Source: Novipirellula artificiosorum
GTDB taxonomy: Bacteria; Planctomycetota; Planctomycetia; Pirellulales; Pirellulaceae
Direction: 5' to 3'
DNA: 64,000 bases
NCBI RefSeq assembly: GCF_007860135.1
Contig: NZ_SJPV01000006.1
Location: forward strand, 186,001 to 250,000
Part shown: one piece after another, positions 45,490 to 55,494 of the stretch
Numbering within the stretch: position 1 is the stretch's first letter
Layout of the letters: every line of letters begins with the position of its first letter
The notes under the pieces: model-generated
Told to the model about the DNA's origin: nothing
Seen by the model: the letters and a program-made list of their open reading frames with translations, nothing else
The model's database searches: none
Position numbers and translations under genes: made by a program

Positions 45490-47181
45490 ATGACCGCCTC
45501 AAAACCCTTGTTTTTCGCGTCGATCCTCTGTCTGCTGCTCGTTTCGGGACTCATCGATCGACGACCGGCGACTGCGGAACCCCCGACCTATGACGTCGTC
45601 GTTTACGGCGGCACCTCAGCCGGCGTGATCGCGGCCGTACAAGCCAAGAAGATGGACAAGTCCGTGGTCCTCGTTGGACCTGACCGACATCTCGGCGGAC
45701 TCACCAGCGGCGGGCTCGGATGGACCGACACCGGCAACAAGGGCGTGATCGGGGGACTCGCTCGCGATTTTTACCACCGGATTTGGCAAAAATACCAGCG
45801 ACCGGAAAACTGGCCCCACCAAACACTCGACGAGTACGGCAACCGCGGCCAAGGCAACCGAGCGATCGACGGCAAGAACCGCACGATGTGGATCTTTGAG
45901 CCGCATCTCGCTGAACAGGTCTTCGAGGACTACGTTGAGGAATTTCAGATCCCCGTCCACCGGGAACAATGGCTCGACCGCGAATCCGGTGTGGTCAAAA
46001 CCGATGGAAAGATCTCGTCGATCCGAATGCTCAGCGGAGAAACCTACGCCGGTAAGATGTTCATCGACGCCACGTACGAAGGCGACTTGATGGCAGCCGC
46101 CGGCGTCCAATATGCGACGGGCCGCGAAGCGGGTGACGTCTACGATGAAAAATATGGGGGCGTGCAAACCGGAGTCCTCCATCACCACCATCACTTCGAT
46201 ATCCTCGATCGTCCCGTCAGCCCCTATCGCGTGCCCGGGGATCCAACCAGCGGCGTACTGCCTCGGATCAGTACGGAACCCCCAGGCGAAAAACTCGCTG
46301 GCGACCATCGGATCCAAGCCTATTGTTTTCGCATGTGCTTGACCAATCATGATCCTAACCGCGTCCCGTTTGCGAAGCCCGATGGCTATGACGCATCTCA
46401 GTACGAATTATTAGCGAGAATCTATCAGGCAGGTTTCGATGAAACCTTCGACAAGTTTGACCCGATCCCCAATCACAAAACCGACACCAACAATCACGGT
46501 CCCTTCAGCACCGACAACATCGGCTACAACTACGATTACCCCGACGCGAGTTACGAGCGACGGGAAGAGATCCTCCGCGAACACGAAACGTATCAGAAGG
46601 GATGGCTGTACTTTTTGTGTACGGATCCACGCGTCCCCGACGACGTGCGGACGGAAATGCAAACTTGGGGTCTGGCCAAAGATGAGTTCATCGACAATGG
46701 CCATTGGCCTCATCAGCTGTACATCCGCGAAGCGCGGCGGATGGTTGGCATGTACGTGATGACAGAGAACGAACTGCTGAAACGGCGTCCGACGCCAAAT
46801 TCGGTTGGCATGGGATCCTATGCAATGGATTCGCATAATGTGCAGCGATACATTACACCGGAGGGGTACGTGCAAAACGAGGGGGACATCGGCGTCAGCA
46901 CGAAAGGTCCCTACGAGATTTCCTATGGTTCGCTCGTGCCAAAGCGAGAGGACTGCACGAACTTGCTCGTCCCGGTTTGTGTCTCCAGTTCGCATATCGC
47001 GTTCGGTTCGATCCGGATGGAACCGGTCTTCATGATTTTGGGCCAAAGTGCGGCCACGTCCGCCGTACAGGCAATCGACGAAGAGATTGCCGTGCAAGAC
47101 GTCCGCTATTCAAAACTCCGCGAACGACTTGAGGCCGACGGCCAAGTGTTGACGTATGAACCAAAGAGTGCTGGGAAATAG
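45490..47181 (+). CDS. Secreted FAD-dependent oxidoreductase (FAD_oxidored family)
   Basis: A protein of about 563 residues from the ATG at 45490, where a signal peptide (FFASILCLLLVSGLIDRRPATA) begins; the frame is open back to 45382 but adds no signal. The dinucleotide motif is VVVYGGTSAGVIAAVQAKK, with HLGGLTSGGLGWTD following. It matches a planctomycetal family of secreted FAD proteins that often occur with sulfatases and polysaccharide genes. The electron acceptor and substrate are unknown. Confidence 0.8.
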   Translation: MTASKPLFFASILCLLLVSGLIDRRPATAEPPTYDVVVYGGTSAGVIAAVQAKKMDKSVVLVGPDRHLGGLTSGGLGWTDTGNKGVIGGLARDFYHRIWQKYQRPENWPHQTLDEYGNRGQGNRAIDGKNRTMWIFEPHLAEQVFEDYVEEFQIPVHREQWLDRESGVVKTDGKISSIRMLSGETYAGKMFIDATYEGDLMAAAGVQYATGREAGDVYDEKYGGVQTGVLHHHHHFDILDRPVSPYRVPGDPTSGVLPRISTEPPGEKLAGDHRIQAYCFRMCLTNHDPNRVPFAKPDGYDASQYELLARIYQAGFDETFDKFDPIPNHKTDTNNHGPFSTDNIGYNYDYPDASYERREEILREHETYQKGWLYFLCTDPRVPDDVRTEMQTWGLAKDEFIDNGHWPHQLYIREARRMVGMYVMTENELLKRRPTPNSVGMGSYAMDSHNVQRYITPEGYVQNEGDIGVSTKGPYEISYGSLVPKREDCTNLLVPVCVSSSHIAFGSIRMEPVFMILGQSAATSAVQAIDEEIAVQDVRYSKLRERLEADGQVLTYEPKSAGK

Positions 47182-47244
47182 CCGATTCAGCAAGGATCCA
47201 GCACGCAATCGGCTAAAGCCTACCACTCCAACGAATCATCCGGG

Positions 47245-48996
47245 TTATTCGTTCTCTGCTTTCAGCTTCGCGGACTGTTCAGCCGCCCTGCGGTGCCACT
47301 TGGTCGCTTCTTCCAAATCCCCCACACCCGCGAAGGCTTCGGCGACGGTGGTGTAGGCTTCGGACAATAACTGTGGATCTTGTTGATTCTTCGCTTCACG
47401 AAACCGTTTGGTAAACGCATCCATTTTCTCTCGCACCTCAGGCAACGCGCAGATCCGCCTACCCTCGCGAGTTGAACAACCAAAAACCACTCCAGCCAAT
47501 TTGTCCCATTCCCCCAGTCGCTCGGTACCGCTCGGTTGCAATCGAAGGGTGACTTCGGCGGTCTGATCCAAATTGGACTCGATCTTGACCGATCGTCGAC
47601 CAAGAAAGACCGGCAATTCATAGACTTCGCTGATCACCGTCAAGCTCTCTTCGCCGAACGGTAGTTGCAGCGTCACCTGGCCACTCCCATCGGTCGTTCC
47701 TTGAAACGGAGGCGGGTACGTATCGTCGAGCGAACCTTGGTAGTCGTGAGTCTGCACGAGGATTTCACTTCGAGCCAAATACCCGGCATAGACCTGCGAT
47801 CCGTCATTCCACCATTGGACATTAGGCCAAGATGCCACATCGACTCCCGCCACAGGCTCTTCATCTTCGTCCACGGTGGTTACCTGCCAATCGACCATCG
47901 GCTTCATCGCGATCTCAACCGCCTCGCCACTGCGGAATACTTGAGGGCGATTGAAAAAATCCTTTTCCGGGTCGGGCGGATCCGTCACCTCGGACGGCGC
48001 CTTGCCCGATTTAGCAATGAACCCGTCGCAAATCGCAATGGCCTGGATCGGTTCGCCGTCCGGCCATCCATCGATCGTGAACGTTCCATCCTCATGCACA
48101 GGGACCCAGGTCGTCCATTGGACGCGATCTTGGTCCGCATCCGCCGGCGAAAGCGTCCACAAGACAACACGACCTTGTCGGACCGGTCGCGGAACCACAT
48201 CGCTGAATTTACCTTCAATGCGTTGGGCCGGCGCGAGCGGGATCTCGATCTTGTGCTCTTCGCCAACCGCAAGATCGAAATCGGTCCGTTTACTAAAATG
48301 CGTGGCTTTGTCGTTTTCGATCCGAACGACCAACACACTGTTGCGACCTTCTTGCATCGGAGGAATGCGAAGTCCACCCTTCGCCAATCGCTCAACCTTC
48401 GTATCACTGCTCCATGATCGACTGTCGGACCAGATCGCGAACAGATTCTCTGTGTCAGCCGGCTTGCCATCGAGGGTAACCTGCATCACCAGCGGCACGC
48501 CCAATTTCAGTTCGATTTCGTAGGGCGTGGACGTTTCAAGTGGCACATCGATGTGGATCGCATCGGGAAACGCAAATTCGGGATGGTTGGCAAAGACCGA
48601 AACGCCGATCGTACGCGTCCGTTCGGCAGCATCGCGATAGAACGGATACTCGACCGTTGCCAAACCTTCCGTGTCGGTGGTGACCACCGTAGGATCCAAC
48701 TCCGATCGATCGTCGCTATCGTCTCGCCACCATCCGTGACCTTGCGAGCTGCGCAGTGCCCAGGGCGTCACCTGCACACCCGATACGGGACGACCCTCAG
48801 GCCCCACCACACGGACGGGCAGCTTTTTGATGAGTTGACCGCCCGACAAAGCGGCGATCGCAGCTTCATCGAACTTCCCATCGGGTGCATCGGCGTGACT
48901 TGCCGATCCGAGCAAGACACAGGATGCAAAGACCACGACGGAAATCCCGACCACGATGGGCCAGCCAAGAGCAGGAAACGCGACCTGTTTTGTCAT
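47245..48996 (-). CDS. Secreted protein with carboxypeptidase-regulatory-like domains
   Basis: A 583-residue exported protein with a signal peptide (IVVGISVVVFASCVLLGSASHA). Three or so Ig-like beta domains are suggested: LPVRVVGPEGRPVSGVQVTP near residue 60, then MKPMVDWQVTTVDEDEEPVAGVDV near 365, with glycine-rich loops between. The last 70 residues are helical (EATKWHRRAAEQSAKL). It has no catalytic motif. It appears to be a binding or structural surface protein, typical of planctomycetes. Confidence 0.6.
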   Translation of the reverse strand: MTKQVAFPALGWPIVVGISVVVFASCVLLGSASHADAPDGKFDEAAIAALSGGQLIKKLPVRVVGPEGRPVSGVQVTPWALRSSQGHGWWRDDSDDRSELDPTVVTTDTEGLATVEYPFYRDAAERTRTIGVSVFANHPEFAFPDAIHIDVPLETSTPYEIELKLGVPLVMQVTLDGKPADTENLFAIWSDSRSWSSDTKVERLAKGGLRIPPMQEGRNSVLVVRIENDKATHFSKRTDFDLAVGEEHKIEIPLAPAQRIEGKFSDVVPRPVRQGRVVLWTLSPADADQDRVQWTTWVPVHEDGTFTIDGWPDGEPIQAIAICDGFIAKSGKAPSEVTDPPDPEKDFFNRPQVFRSGEAVEIAMKPMVDWQVTTVDEDEEPVAGVDVASWPNVQWWNDGSQVYAGYLARSEILVQTHDYQGSLDDTYPPPFQGTTDGSGQVTLQLPFGEESLTVISEVYELPVFLGRRSVKIESNLDQTAEVTLRLQPSGTERLGEWDKLAGVVFGCSTREGRRICALPEVREKMDAFTKRFREAKNQQDPQLLSEAYTTVAEAFAGVGDLEEATKWHRRAAEQSAKLKAENE

Positions 48997-49112
48997 CGAT
49001 GGAGCACTCCAGACGGATAAAGATGGACCGTTGCGAAGACTCTAATGCAGTGGCAGGTCCGATTTGTCTATCAATCTACACAAATCGGCCAAGAACATGT
49101 CGAAGCCGATCG

Positions 49113-50504
49113 TCACCCCACATTCAGCCAAGAATCAACATTCTCGATCGTCCATGGACCTCGTTGTTCGCGGCTTCGCATGGCGTTGGCTTCCGGGTCG
49201 TTCACAAATGCCTCCTGTGCCGGGTCCCATTGCAATTTTCGCCCCAGCATCATCGCAATATTCCCAAGATGAGCGACCGTGATCGTGCGGTGGCCAATTT
49301 CCGCCGGTGCATAGGCCTGACGCCCCTCTTTGATCGCATCGGTGAATTCCATGTGCTCCCCACCGCTGCCGTCGGTTCTCGGGCGACGAAGCGTCTGTTC
49401 CGCGTTCAAAGCCGTATCAAGGAGCTCTGGCTTATCCGATTGCATCGGACCACGCCAACCGCGAGTCAACAGCCACCCCTTCGTCCCTTCGAACTTGAGC
49501 CCTGGTGCGTCTGTAAACAACTCTGTCGTCAACCCCGATGGATAACGATAGTGGACCTTAAACGTTTCCGCCGTATTCCAGATGCCATCGCGAGGCGGAA
49601 ATACGCCGGCGCCTTCCATTTCCACCGGCCCGGTCAATTCATTGCCGGTTGCCCAGTGCGCCAGATCGATCATGTGGGCACCCCAATCGGTAATGATGCC
49701 ACCCGAATAAGCCAGGTTCCAGCGAAAATTATAATGGACCCGAGACGCGTAATAAGGCATTTCCGGTGCTTGGCCTTGCCACATCTCGTAGTCAAGTTGC
49801 GGCGGTGGCGTCCCAAGCGTTGGGTCCATCTCTTTGCGTTGGCGATTGCTTGGCGGAAGCAGGATTTTGACGTGTTTGATCTCACCAAAGACTCCGGCTT
49901 TGACCAATTCGACCATGCGGATGTAGGACTCAACCGATCGGTTCTCCGACGCGGTCTGAAAAACCTTTCCGGACGCTTTGGCCGCATCTGCCAAAATCCG
50001 CCCCTCGGCAATCGTGAGCGAAAGGGGCTTCTCGCAAATCACATGCTTGCCTGATTTCAGCGCCATCAACGCTGGGATGACGTGCCAATGGTCGGGCGTG
50101 GCAACATCGACCGCATCGATATCTTTGCGATTGATCAGATCCCGAAAATCGGCGTAGGTGTCGCAGCGATAGTCCCCACCCGACTCCTTCGAATAGTGGG
50201 CGTTAACCTTTGCGGCGGCGGTCTTGACGCGTGACGAATCGACATCGCAAACCGCAACCACTTGTTGGTCCTTGTTGGCAAACATGCGATCGAGATTCCA
50301 CCCCGATCCGTGATCGCCGCTGCCGACCAGCCCCATGGTGATCCGCTCACTCGGTGCCGTATGGCCATCACGGCCGAGCGCTGAAGCAGGAATGACGACG
50401 GGAGCGATGGCCGCCGTCGCAAGTGACTTGAGGAACCGACGGCGCGGTGTCCGGTGGGCGTTGGCTTGGCGATGGAGATTGAGTGAGTTGGATTTGGACA
50501 TCAT
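49113..50504 (-). CDS. Tat-exported Gfo/Idh/MocA-family oxidoreductase
   Basis: A protein of about 463 residues with a twin-arginine signal (RRRFLKSLATAAIAPVVIPA). The NAD-binding N-domain (MGLVGSGDHGSGWNLD; VVAVCDVDSS) has EKPLS with the catalytic-type Lys near residue 160, followed by the alpha/beta C-domain. The MMSKSN start at 50504 is chosen; a start at 50555 adds unsupported residues. Such proteins often accompany DUF1080 genes, as here. A sugar or cyclitol substrate is inferred. Confidence 0.85.
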   Translation of the reverse strand: MMSKSNSLNLHRQANAHRTPRRRFLKSLATAAIAPVVIPASALGRDGHTAPSERITMGLVGSGDHGSGWNLDRMFANKDQQVVAVCDVDSSRVKTAAAKVNAHYSKESGGDYRCDTYADFRDLINRKDIDAVDVATPDHWHVIPALMALKSGKHVICEKPLSLTIAEGRILADAAKASGKVFQTASENRSVESYIRMVELVKAGVFGEIKHVKILLPPSNRQRKEMDPTLGTPPPQLDYEMWQGQAPEMPYYASRVHYNFRWNLAYSGGIITDWGAHMIDLAHWATGNELTGPVEMEGAGVFPPRDGIWNTAETFKVHYRYPSGLTTELFTDAPGLKFEGTKGWLLTRGWRGPMQSDKPELLDTALNAEQTLRRPRTDGSGGEHMEFTDAIKEGRQAYAPAEIGHRTITVAHLGNIAMMLGRKLQWDPAQEAFVNDPEANAMRSREQRGPWTIENVDSWLNVG

Positions 50505-50597
50505 GATGAATCTCAGGATAAAAGGTGGGGGGATAGGAAGCGGTTGCGAATCCAAGAAACCGCTGCATGGTTTGAGGCGGTCGAACCGGCCGAGGGC

Positions 50598-51395
50598 TCA
50601 ATCGAGAGGGCGGATCCAAAAATTTCGGATCCCGACCGGGCAACCGTGTCCTTGGATATGAAGTGGCATTTTCTCGGCGTGCGGTGTGATTGGCCGCGCG
50701 GTCTTGTGTAGCGTCGGTCCTTTGATCTGGGTTCGATCCTGAATCAAGACACCGTTGTGCAGCACGGTGATTTCCGGCAAGGAAACCACTTCACCCTGTT
50801 GAAACACAGGAGCATGGAAAACCACATCAAAGCTTTGCCATTCCCCGGGTTTCCGGCACACGTTCACCAACGGTGGCGTTTGCGCATAGATCGCGCCGGC
50901 CGAACCATCCGCGTAGATTTTGCACGAATAGGAATCGAAGATTTGTAGCTCGTATTGATCCATCAAGAACAAACCACTGTTTCCCATATTGCCGGTACGA
51001 TCGGCCAACGTTTCCGGCGTCCGCCATTCAAGATGCAATTGGCACGAACCAAACGCTTGCTTCGTCAACAACGAATCGCCACCGATCACGATCACTCCGT
51101 TTTCGACGACCGCATCGTTTTCCTCAAACGCATCAAGCGAAGTTCCATCGAACAAAACAACCGCATCCGAGGGTGCCGGCGTCCCCAAGGATCCGTCCGA
51201 GTTCGGTGGCAACACCCGCGGAGGTTGCGGTTGGTTCGGATCATGGACGCGATACGTTGCCGCAGGATAAAACTTCGTTGCGGGATAAAACGGCGTATCG
51301 TTGTACCCCGGGTACTCGTACTTGAAACGTCCCGGTTCCTCGCCAAAGGCGTCGTGGGTCAGGATCAGCATCGCAAAAAAAACACCGCAACGCAT
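50598..51395 (-). CDS. DUF1080 (3-keto-disaccharide hydrolase) domain protein
   Basis: A protein of about 265 residues from the ATG at 51395, giving a signal peptide (MRCGVFFAMLILTHDAFG). The beta-sandwich DUF1080 domain (residues 80-260) shows VLFDGTSLDAFEEND, then YELQIFDSY and a GEWQSFDVVFHAP strand. In related genomes these proteins are taken to act on glycans or oxidised disaccharides. It precedes the Gfo/Idh/MocA gene by 93 bp on the same strand, a common planctomycetal pair. Confidence 0.85.
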   Translation of the reverse strand: MRCGVFFAMLILTHDAFGEEPGRFKYEYPGYNDTPFYPATKFYPAATYRVHDPNQPQPPRVLPPNSDGSLGTPAPSDAVVLFDGTSLDAFEENDAVVENGVIVIGGDSLLTKQAFGSCQLHLEWRTPETLADRTGNMGNSGLFLMDQYELQIFDSYSCKIYADGSAGAIYAQTPPLVNVCRKPGEWQSFDVVFHAPVFQQGEVVSLPEITVLHNGVLIQDRTQIKGPTLHKTARPITPHAEKMPLHIQGHGCPVGIRNFWIRPLD

Positions 51396-51561
51396 GAAGC
51401 GATCACTCAGTTTGATGTCCAACGTAGCCAGCCTTGTCTCTCGTAGTTGATGTAGCAACCAAGCCGATAGGATAACGCATTGGTGAGCGAATTACAGCAA
51501 TGCAGCCGGCTCGGACCAAGGCAACACTGTTTTTTATGCTTGGGTGTGCCGAAGCATCGCC

Positions 51562-53874
51562 CTACCGACTCGTTTTACGAACCGCCACCTCGAATGGGAT
51601 TGCGGGTAGATACCCATAATCGGTGCGGCGTGGCTTGGGTTCGGGTTCCTGCTCCGTCGGTTTCGGCGTTTCTTCCTTGTAGACGCTGAAAATCAAGTTC
51701 CCTCTTAGACCGGGCTCGATCTCTTCTTCCTCCGTCGTGATCTTGATTCCAAAGGCTCCCGAGGGATCGGTCAGAATCGACGCAGAAAGCCCCGCTGGCG
51801 GTTCGCTCAGTTCGACATGGAAATCGTCGGGCTTGATGTTTTGGGAAGCGGGAATCGCCTTCAGCAGATAGTCGCCACCTCGCGGTAGTTGCAGGCTCGC
51901 ACGTGGCATCGCGACAGAGAACGGCAGCTTGGCCCCCGGTCGTCCATTGACGATCACATTCCAATTCTCAACCGTGACCAAGTGATACCAGATAAAGGCC
52001 TGCATCATGTTCTCGGCTGGGATCGCGGGGCGAACGATTTCGCTTCGACTGCGACTCCGACGACGTGCGACGCCTTCCATTTCTAAGGCGACCGGTGCCT
52101 CGGATGCATCTTTAGGAACGGTTAACGTCATCCGAATTTTGTCTACCGATCCAGGGATCAAGCTGCCGCCCAGTAAAAACCCCTCAGGGGCGTTGATCAA
52201 ACGCATGGCGATGTCTTCGGCAAACCCATCTCTTCGCATGACGAACACCGTGATGGGAACGACTTGGCCAGCACGCGCGATGATGCTGGCGGGTACCACT
52301 CGGAGCTCAAAATCAGCTTGCGGAGCTCGCAGACTCAACCGATAGCTGAAGTCCGGGCCTCCTTTGCGTTGTGCATCACTTAGGTGCAAAAAGTAGTTGC
52401 TTCCTGCCGGTAGGGCAACCGACAAGTGAGAGTCCGCATGGTGGGTTTGCAAGGCTTGTGTGATGTCTTTGTGGTCATCATTGAACGCAATCTCCTGGCC
52501 TGTTTCGTCCGTAATTCGCAAGATCGAGTCGACCGGCGATCCGAGTCGGCGAGCGTGGACTTCGGCCACCAAGCGGCCGCCGCCAGCGATTCGAAAGATG
52601 TCTTCGTCGCCCGCTTGATCGATGCGTCCATTCACCGTAACCGGTGTCTTGATCGTTTGTGCATTCTCGTAGTTGTCGTTGGGTTCCTCGTCAAAGACCT
52701 CCTGCCAATAGTCGATCTGAACGGGGAAACGGATCGAGACGCCGCTGGATTGCTGCGATGTGTACCAACGCGTCGGCCGATATTGTTTCCGAGACATCGT
52801 TTTGATTGGCAGTTGAGTATCGGTCAGGTTCCATCCGTTGAGCAGCAGCGTGACCTCGGAATCGACCGAAGCGCCAAGCGGAAAGACACTGGTCACAAAG
52901 GGAATCTCACCGAGCGTGATGCGGTACACAAAGTCTTCACGACCTCGATACAGCGTGTCGCGGATTTCGATCGTGTAGCGGTCGTCGCGAGGAACCTCAA
53001 AGTACAACACAGGGTCTTGGCGATAGTGAAAGGAATCGGCATAGCTGACTTCATTTCCCGCTGAATCGGTCAACCGTACGATGGCTTGAAACCAACCGGG
53101 AACGGCATCCGCCAAGAAGGGAATCACATCGCGAGCCGCCACATCGATGACCAACTTGGATCCCTTCGTCGCTTCAAATGCAAACCGGTCGGTGTCGCCG
53201 GGCATGATTTGACCATTGATCACAACCGGCAAGGCGTCGACCGCATCATCCGCGTCGAAAACACGATCATTCGGTTCGTTTTCCTTCACCTCATGCCAAC
53301 GACCAATGTGCAACCATATGGGGTTCGAGATTGCACCGTCCGTAAGAAATCGCAACTCGCGTTTTCCTGGTTCAGCTTGCTTTGCGACGACCAACCGAAG
53401 GGTCACTTGTTCTTCCAGTTGCTCATTGGGCTGGCGTTTGGGATCGCGATCACGTTGACGATAGATCTCCATTTCTTTTCGTTGCTCTTCGGTCACACCG
53501 GCCGCTTCCATGACCTCCTCATCGGTCGGCTCACCGATTTGGCCTGCCGCTTCCCGCTCGGCAATCAAGGCCTCTTTCGTTTCCTGAATCTTCATTCTCA
53601 AGTTGGTGTATTCACCCCGGCTGAGGGGGCGATACCAACCGATGATTTCGATGTCGACGTCCTCCCCTTCCAAATAGATTTCGGTGGCGTCTTTCAGGTG
53701 TTGGCCGCCCACGACAATCTCGGACTCGGTCCCGCGCTGGCAGCCGGCGGGGAACGCGTAGGCAAGATGGGGATCCCGACCGCGACGCTGTGCCGTCGCA
53801 GGTGCAGCGTTCAGAAGCAGCAACAGTGCAACGGACAGAGGGGTAAGGAAGGGGGAGGGATACGTTCGTGTCAT
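51562..53874 (-). CDS. Secreted protein with pre-peptidase C-terminal (PPC)-like domains
   Basis: A 770-residue exported protein with an N-terminal signal (LLLLLNAAPATAQ). The motif PNDRVFDADDAVDALPVVING and a repeated EPNDNYENAQTIKTPVTVNG are the characteristic EPND openings of two PPC beta-sandwich modules (about residues 205-325 and 400-500). There is a helical Glu/Arg-rich section near residues 95-165. No catalytic part is visible. It follows the DUF1549/DUF1553 and DUF1501 genes on the same strand and is probably a structural partner. Confidence 0.78.
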   Translation of the reverse strand: MTRTYPSPFLTPLSVALLLLLNAAPATAQRRGRDPHLAYAFPAGCQRGTESEIVVGGQHLKDATEIYLEGEDVDIEIIGWYRPLSRGEYTNLRMKIQETKEALIAEREAAGQIGEPTDEEVMEAAGVTEEQRKEMEIYRQRDRDPKRQPNEQLEEQVTLRLVVAKQAEPGKRELRFLTDGAISNPIWLHIGRWHEVKENEPNDRVFDADDAVDALPVVINGQIMPGDTDRFAFEATKGSKLVIDVAARDVIPFLADAVPGWFQAIVRLTDSAGNEVSYADSFHYRQDPVLYFEVPRDDRYTIEIRDTLYRGREDFVYRITLGEIPFVTSVFPLGASVDSEVTLLLNGWNLTDTQLPIKTMSRKQYRPTRWYTSQQSSGVSIRFPVQIDYWQEVFDEEPNDNYENAQTIKTPVTVNGRIDQAGDEDIFRIAGGGRLVAEVHARRLGSPVDSILRITDETGQEIAFNDDHKDITQALQTHHADSHLSVALPAGSNYFLHLSDAQRKGGPDFSYRLSLRAPQADFELRVVPASIIARAGQVVPITVFVMRRDGFAEDIAMRLINAPEGFLLGGSLIPGSVDKIRMTLTVPKDASEAPVALEMEGVARRRSRSRSEIVRPAIPAENMMQAFIWYHLVTVENWNVIVNGRPGAKLPFSVAMPRASLQLPRGGDYLLKAIPASQNIKPDDFHVELSEPPAGLSASILTDPSGAFGIKITTEEEEIEPGLRGNLIFSVYKEETPKPTEQEPEPKPRRTDYGYLPAIPFEVAVRKTSR

Positions 53875-54024
53875 TTTTAAAGATGGGGTTTGCTATCGTT
53901 AGAGCTCAGCCTTGAGCCCCATGTCGTGGACGGAGGCTGCTGCATTCGTTCTCGGCCGGTCTTCTCGTTTGCTTTTGACGCTCTTGTCTCGAAGCGGTGG
54001 CTCACGAATTGCTGTTTCATCGAA

Positions 54025-55407
54025 CTACGTGATCTCGGTTAGTCGGCCACCGCTTTCCATGCCTTCGTCTTCGCCTGGGGTTGCCCGAACGAATTCGCCC
54101 ATGGGGTGTGGTAAGCTGGCTTCGGGGTCGATCCCCAACAACTCGTACATCGTTCCGATCAAATCACCGGGATAGACGGGGCGATCTTTTACTTTTTCGC
54201 CTTGGGCATTTGACGATCCAACGATCTGGCCGCCCTTGAATCCGCCGCCGGCGACGAGTGTCGAGAAAACCGATCCAAAATGATGACGGCCACCATTCCA
54301 AGGCGATTCGTTTGCCACCTTGGGGGAACGACCGAATTCACCGATGCACCACACGATCGTACTCTCGAGTAAGCCGCGGTCGGCCAGGTCGGCGATCAAC
54401 GTTCCTAAGCCACGGTCAAGTTCCGGCAGCTTGCGCCGCATCGTTTGGAAATGCTCTTTGTGAGTGTCCCAACCACCGTGATTGATGGTCACAAACTTGG
54501 CTCCTTTCTCGACCAATCGTCGTGCCGCCAAGCACGATTGGCCAAACTTCGTTCGGCCGTAACGCGTTCGCATTTCGTCGGGTTCTTCGGCCAAGTTAAA
54601 CACCATGCCGGCGTCACCGAGCATCAGGTCGTAGGCCTGACTCCGAGACGATTCGGCCAATGCCAAATCGGGGAGTTCGCCAATGGCACGATGGAGCGAA
54701 TTCAGTTCCGCGAGTAACTCACGCCGTTGCAACTGTTGATTCTCGGACAAGTCAGCCGCCACGATGCCTTCGACGGCAAATCGACTTGCATTGGGATCAC
54801 CGCCGGTGGCGAACGGCTTGTACTTAATTCCCATGAAACCGGCTTCTGAGAACCTCCCTTGTGGCTGGGTCAGCACAATGTAGGGTGGAATCAGGTTTTC
54901 GGGACCTGCGGTTTTGGTTTCCGGGAACCCCTTGAAGGCACAAACGACGGCGCCGGCCGCCGGGTAAACAAGCCGACCGGGCATCCGTCCGGTTTGCGTC
55001 AAGTAAGAAGCCGTCTCGTGGCCAAATTGTCCGTGCGTCATGCTTCGGATCAAGGAGTACTTGTCAGCGCACTTCCCAAGCTCTGGCAACAATTCGCCAA
55101 TCTGAATGCCTGGCACGTTCGTCTGGCAGGTGCCACTCAGGGGGCCGGTGTAGTCACTTCCTGCCTCTGGTTTCGGATCAAACGTGTCGGTGTGCGGCGG
55201 TCCGCCGGCGAGCCAAATCTGGATCACCGCTTTTGCTTTTGCCTCGGGGAACTTCTTGGTCGCCGCATCACCCGAAGCGATGGCGAAGTCCTTGGCTTGC
55301 ATTCGCGATGCCAGAGCCAATCCCGCAGAGCTAAGCACGCCCGCGTGGAGCGTTTGACGACGACTAAGAGTGGGTCCCCAATTCAGAGCAGGATGCGAAT
55401 GGGTCAT
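54025..55407 (-). CDS. DUF1501 domain protein
   Basis: A 460-residue exported protein with a signal or Tat-like N-terminus (SRRQTLHAGVLSSAGLALA, with the RRQT pair), related to the alkaline-phosphatase/sulfatase superfamily. Family marks include IQIWLAGGPPHTDTFDPKP and GGWDTHKEHFQTMRRKLPEL. In planctomycetes DUF1501 proteins occur with DUF1549/DUF1553 proteins, as here. Function is unknown. Confidence 0.88.
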   Translation of the reverse strand: MTHSHPALNWGPTLSRRQTLHAGVLSSAGLALASRMQAKDFAIASGDAATKKFPEAKAKAVIQIWLAGGPPHTDTFDPKPEAGSDYTGPLSGTCQTNVPGIQIGELLPELGKCADKYSLIRSMTHGQFGHETASYLTQTGRMPGRLVYPAAGAVVCAFKGFPETKTAGPENLIPPYIVLTQPQGRFSEAGFMGIKYKPFATGGDPNASRFAVEGIVAADLSENQQLQRRELLAELNSLHRAIGELPDLALAESSRSQAYDLMLGDAGMVFNLAEEPDEMRTRYGRTKFGQSCLAARRLVEKGAKFVTINHGGWDTHKEHFQTMRRKLPELDRGLGTLIADLADRGLLESTIVWCIGEFGRSPKVANESPWNGGRHHFGSVFSTLVAGGGFKGGQIVGSSNAQGEKVKDRPVYPGDLIGTMYELLGIDPEASLPHPMGEFVRATPGEDEGMESGGRLTEIT

Positions 55408-55494
55408 GATGGGTTACTCCAAAAGCGACGAAGCGAAGGTCGCGGTGACATTCGGGTGATAAGGGTTTGATCGACGGTGCAAGGAAAACGTTCC

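Noticed and set aside
48885..50054. 389-codon rightward open frame
   Set aside because: It is antisense to the Gfo/Idh/MocA gene and the end of the next, lies in basic low-complexity translation, and has no family features.
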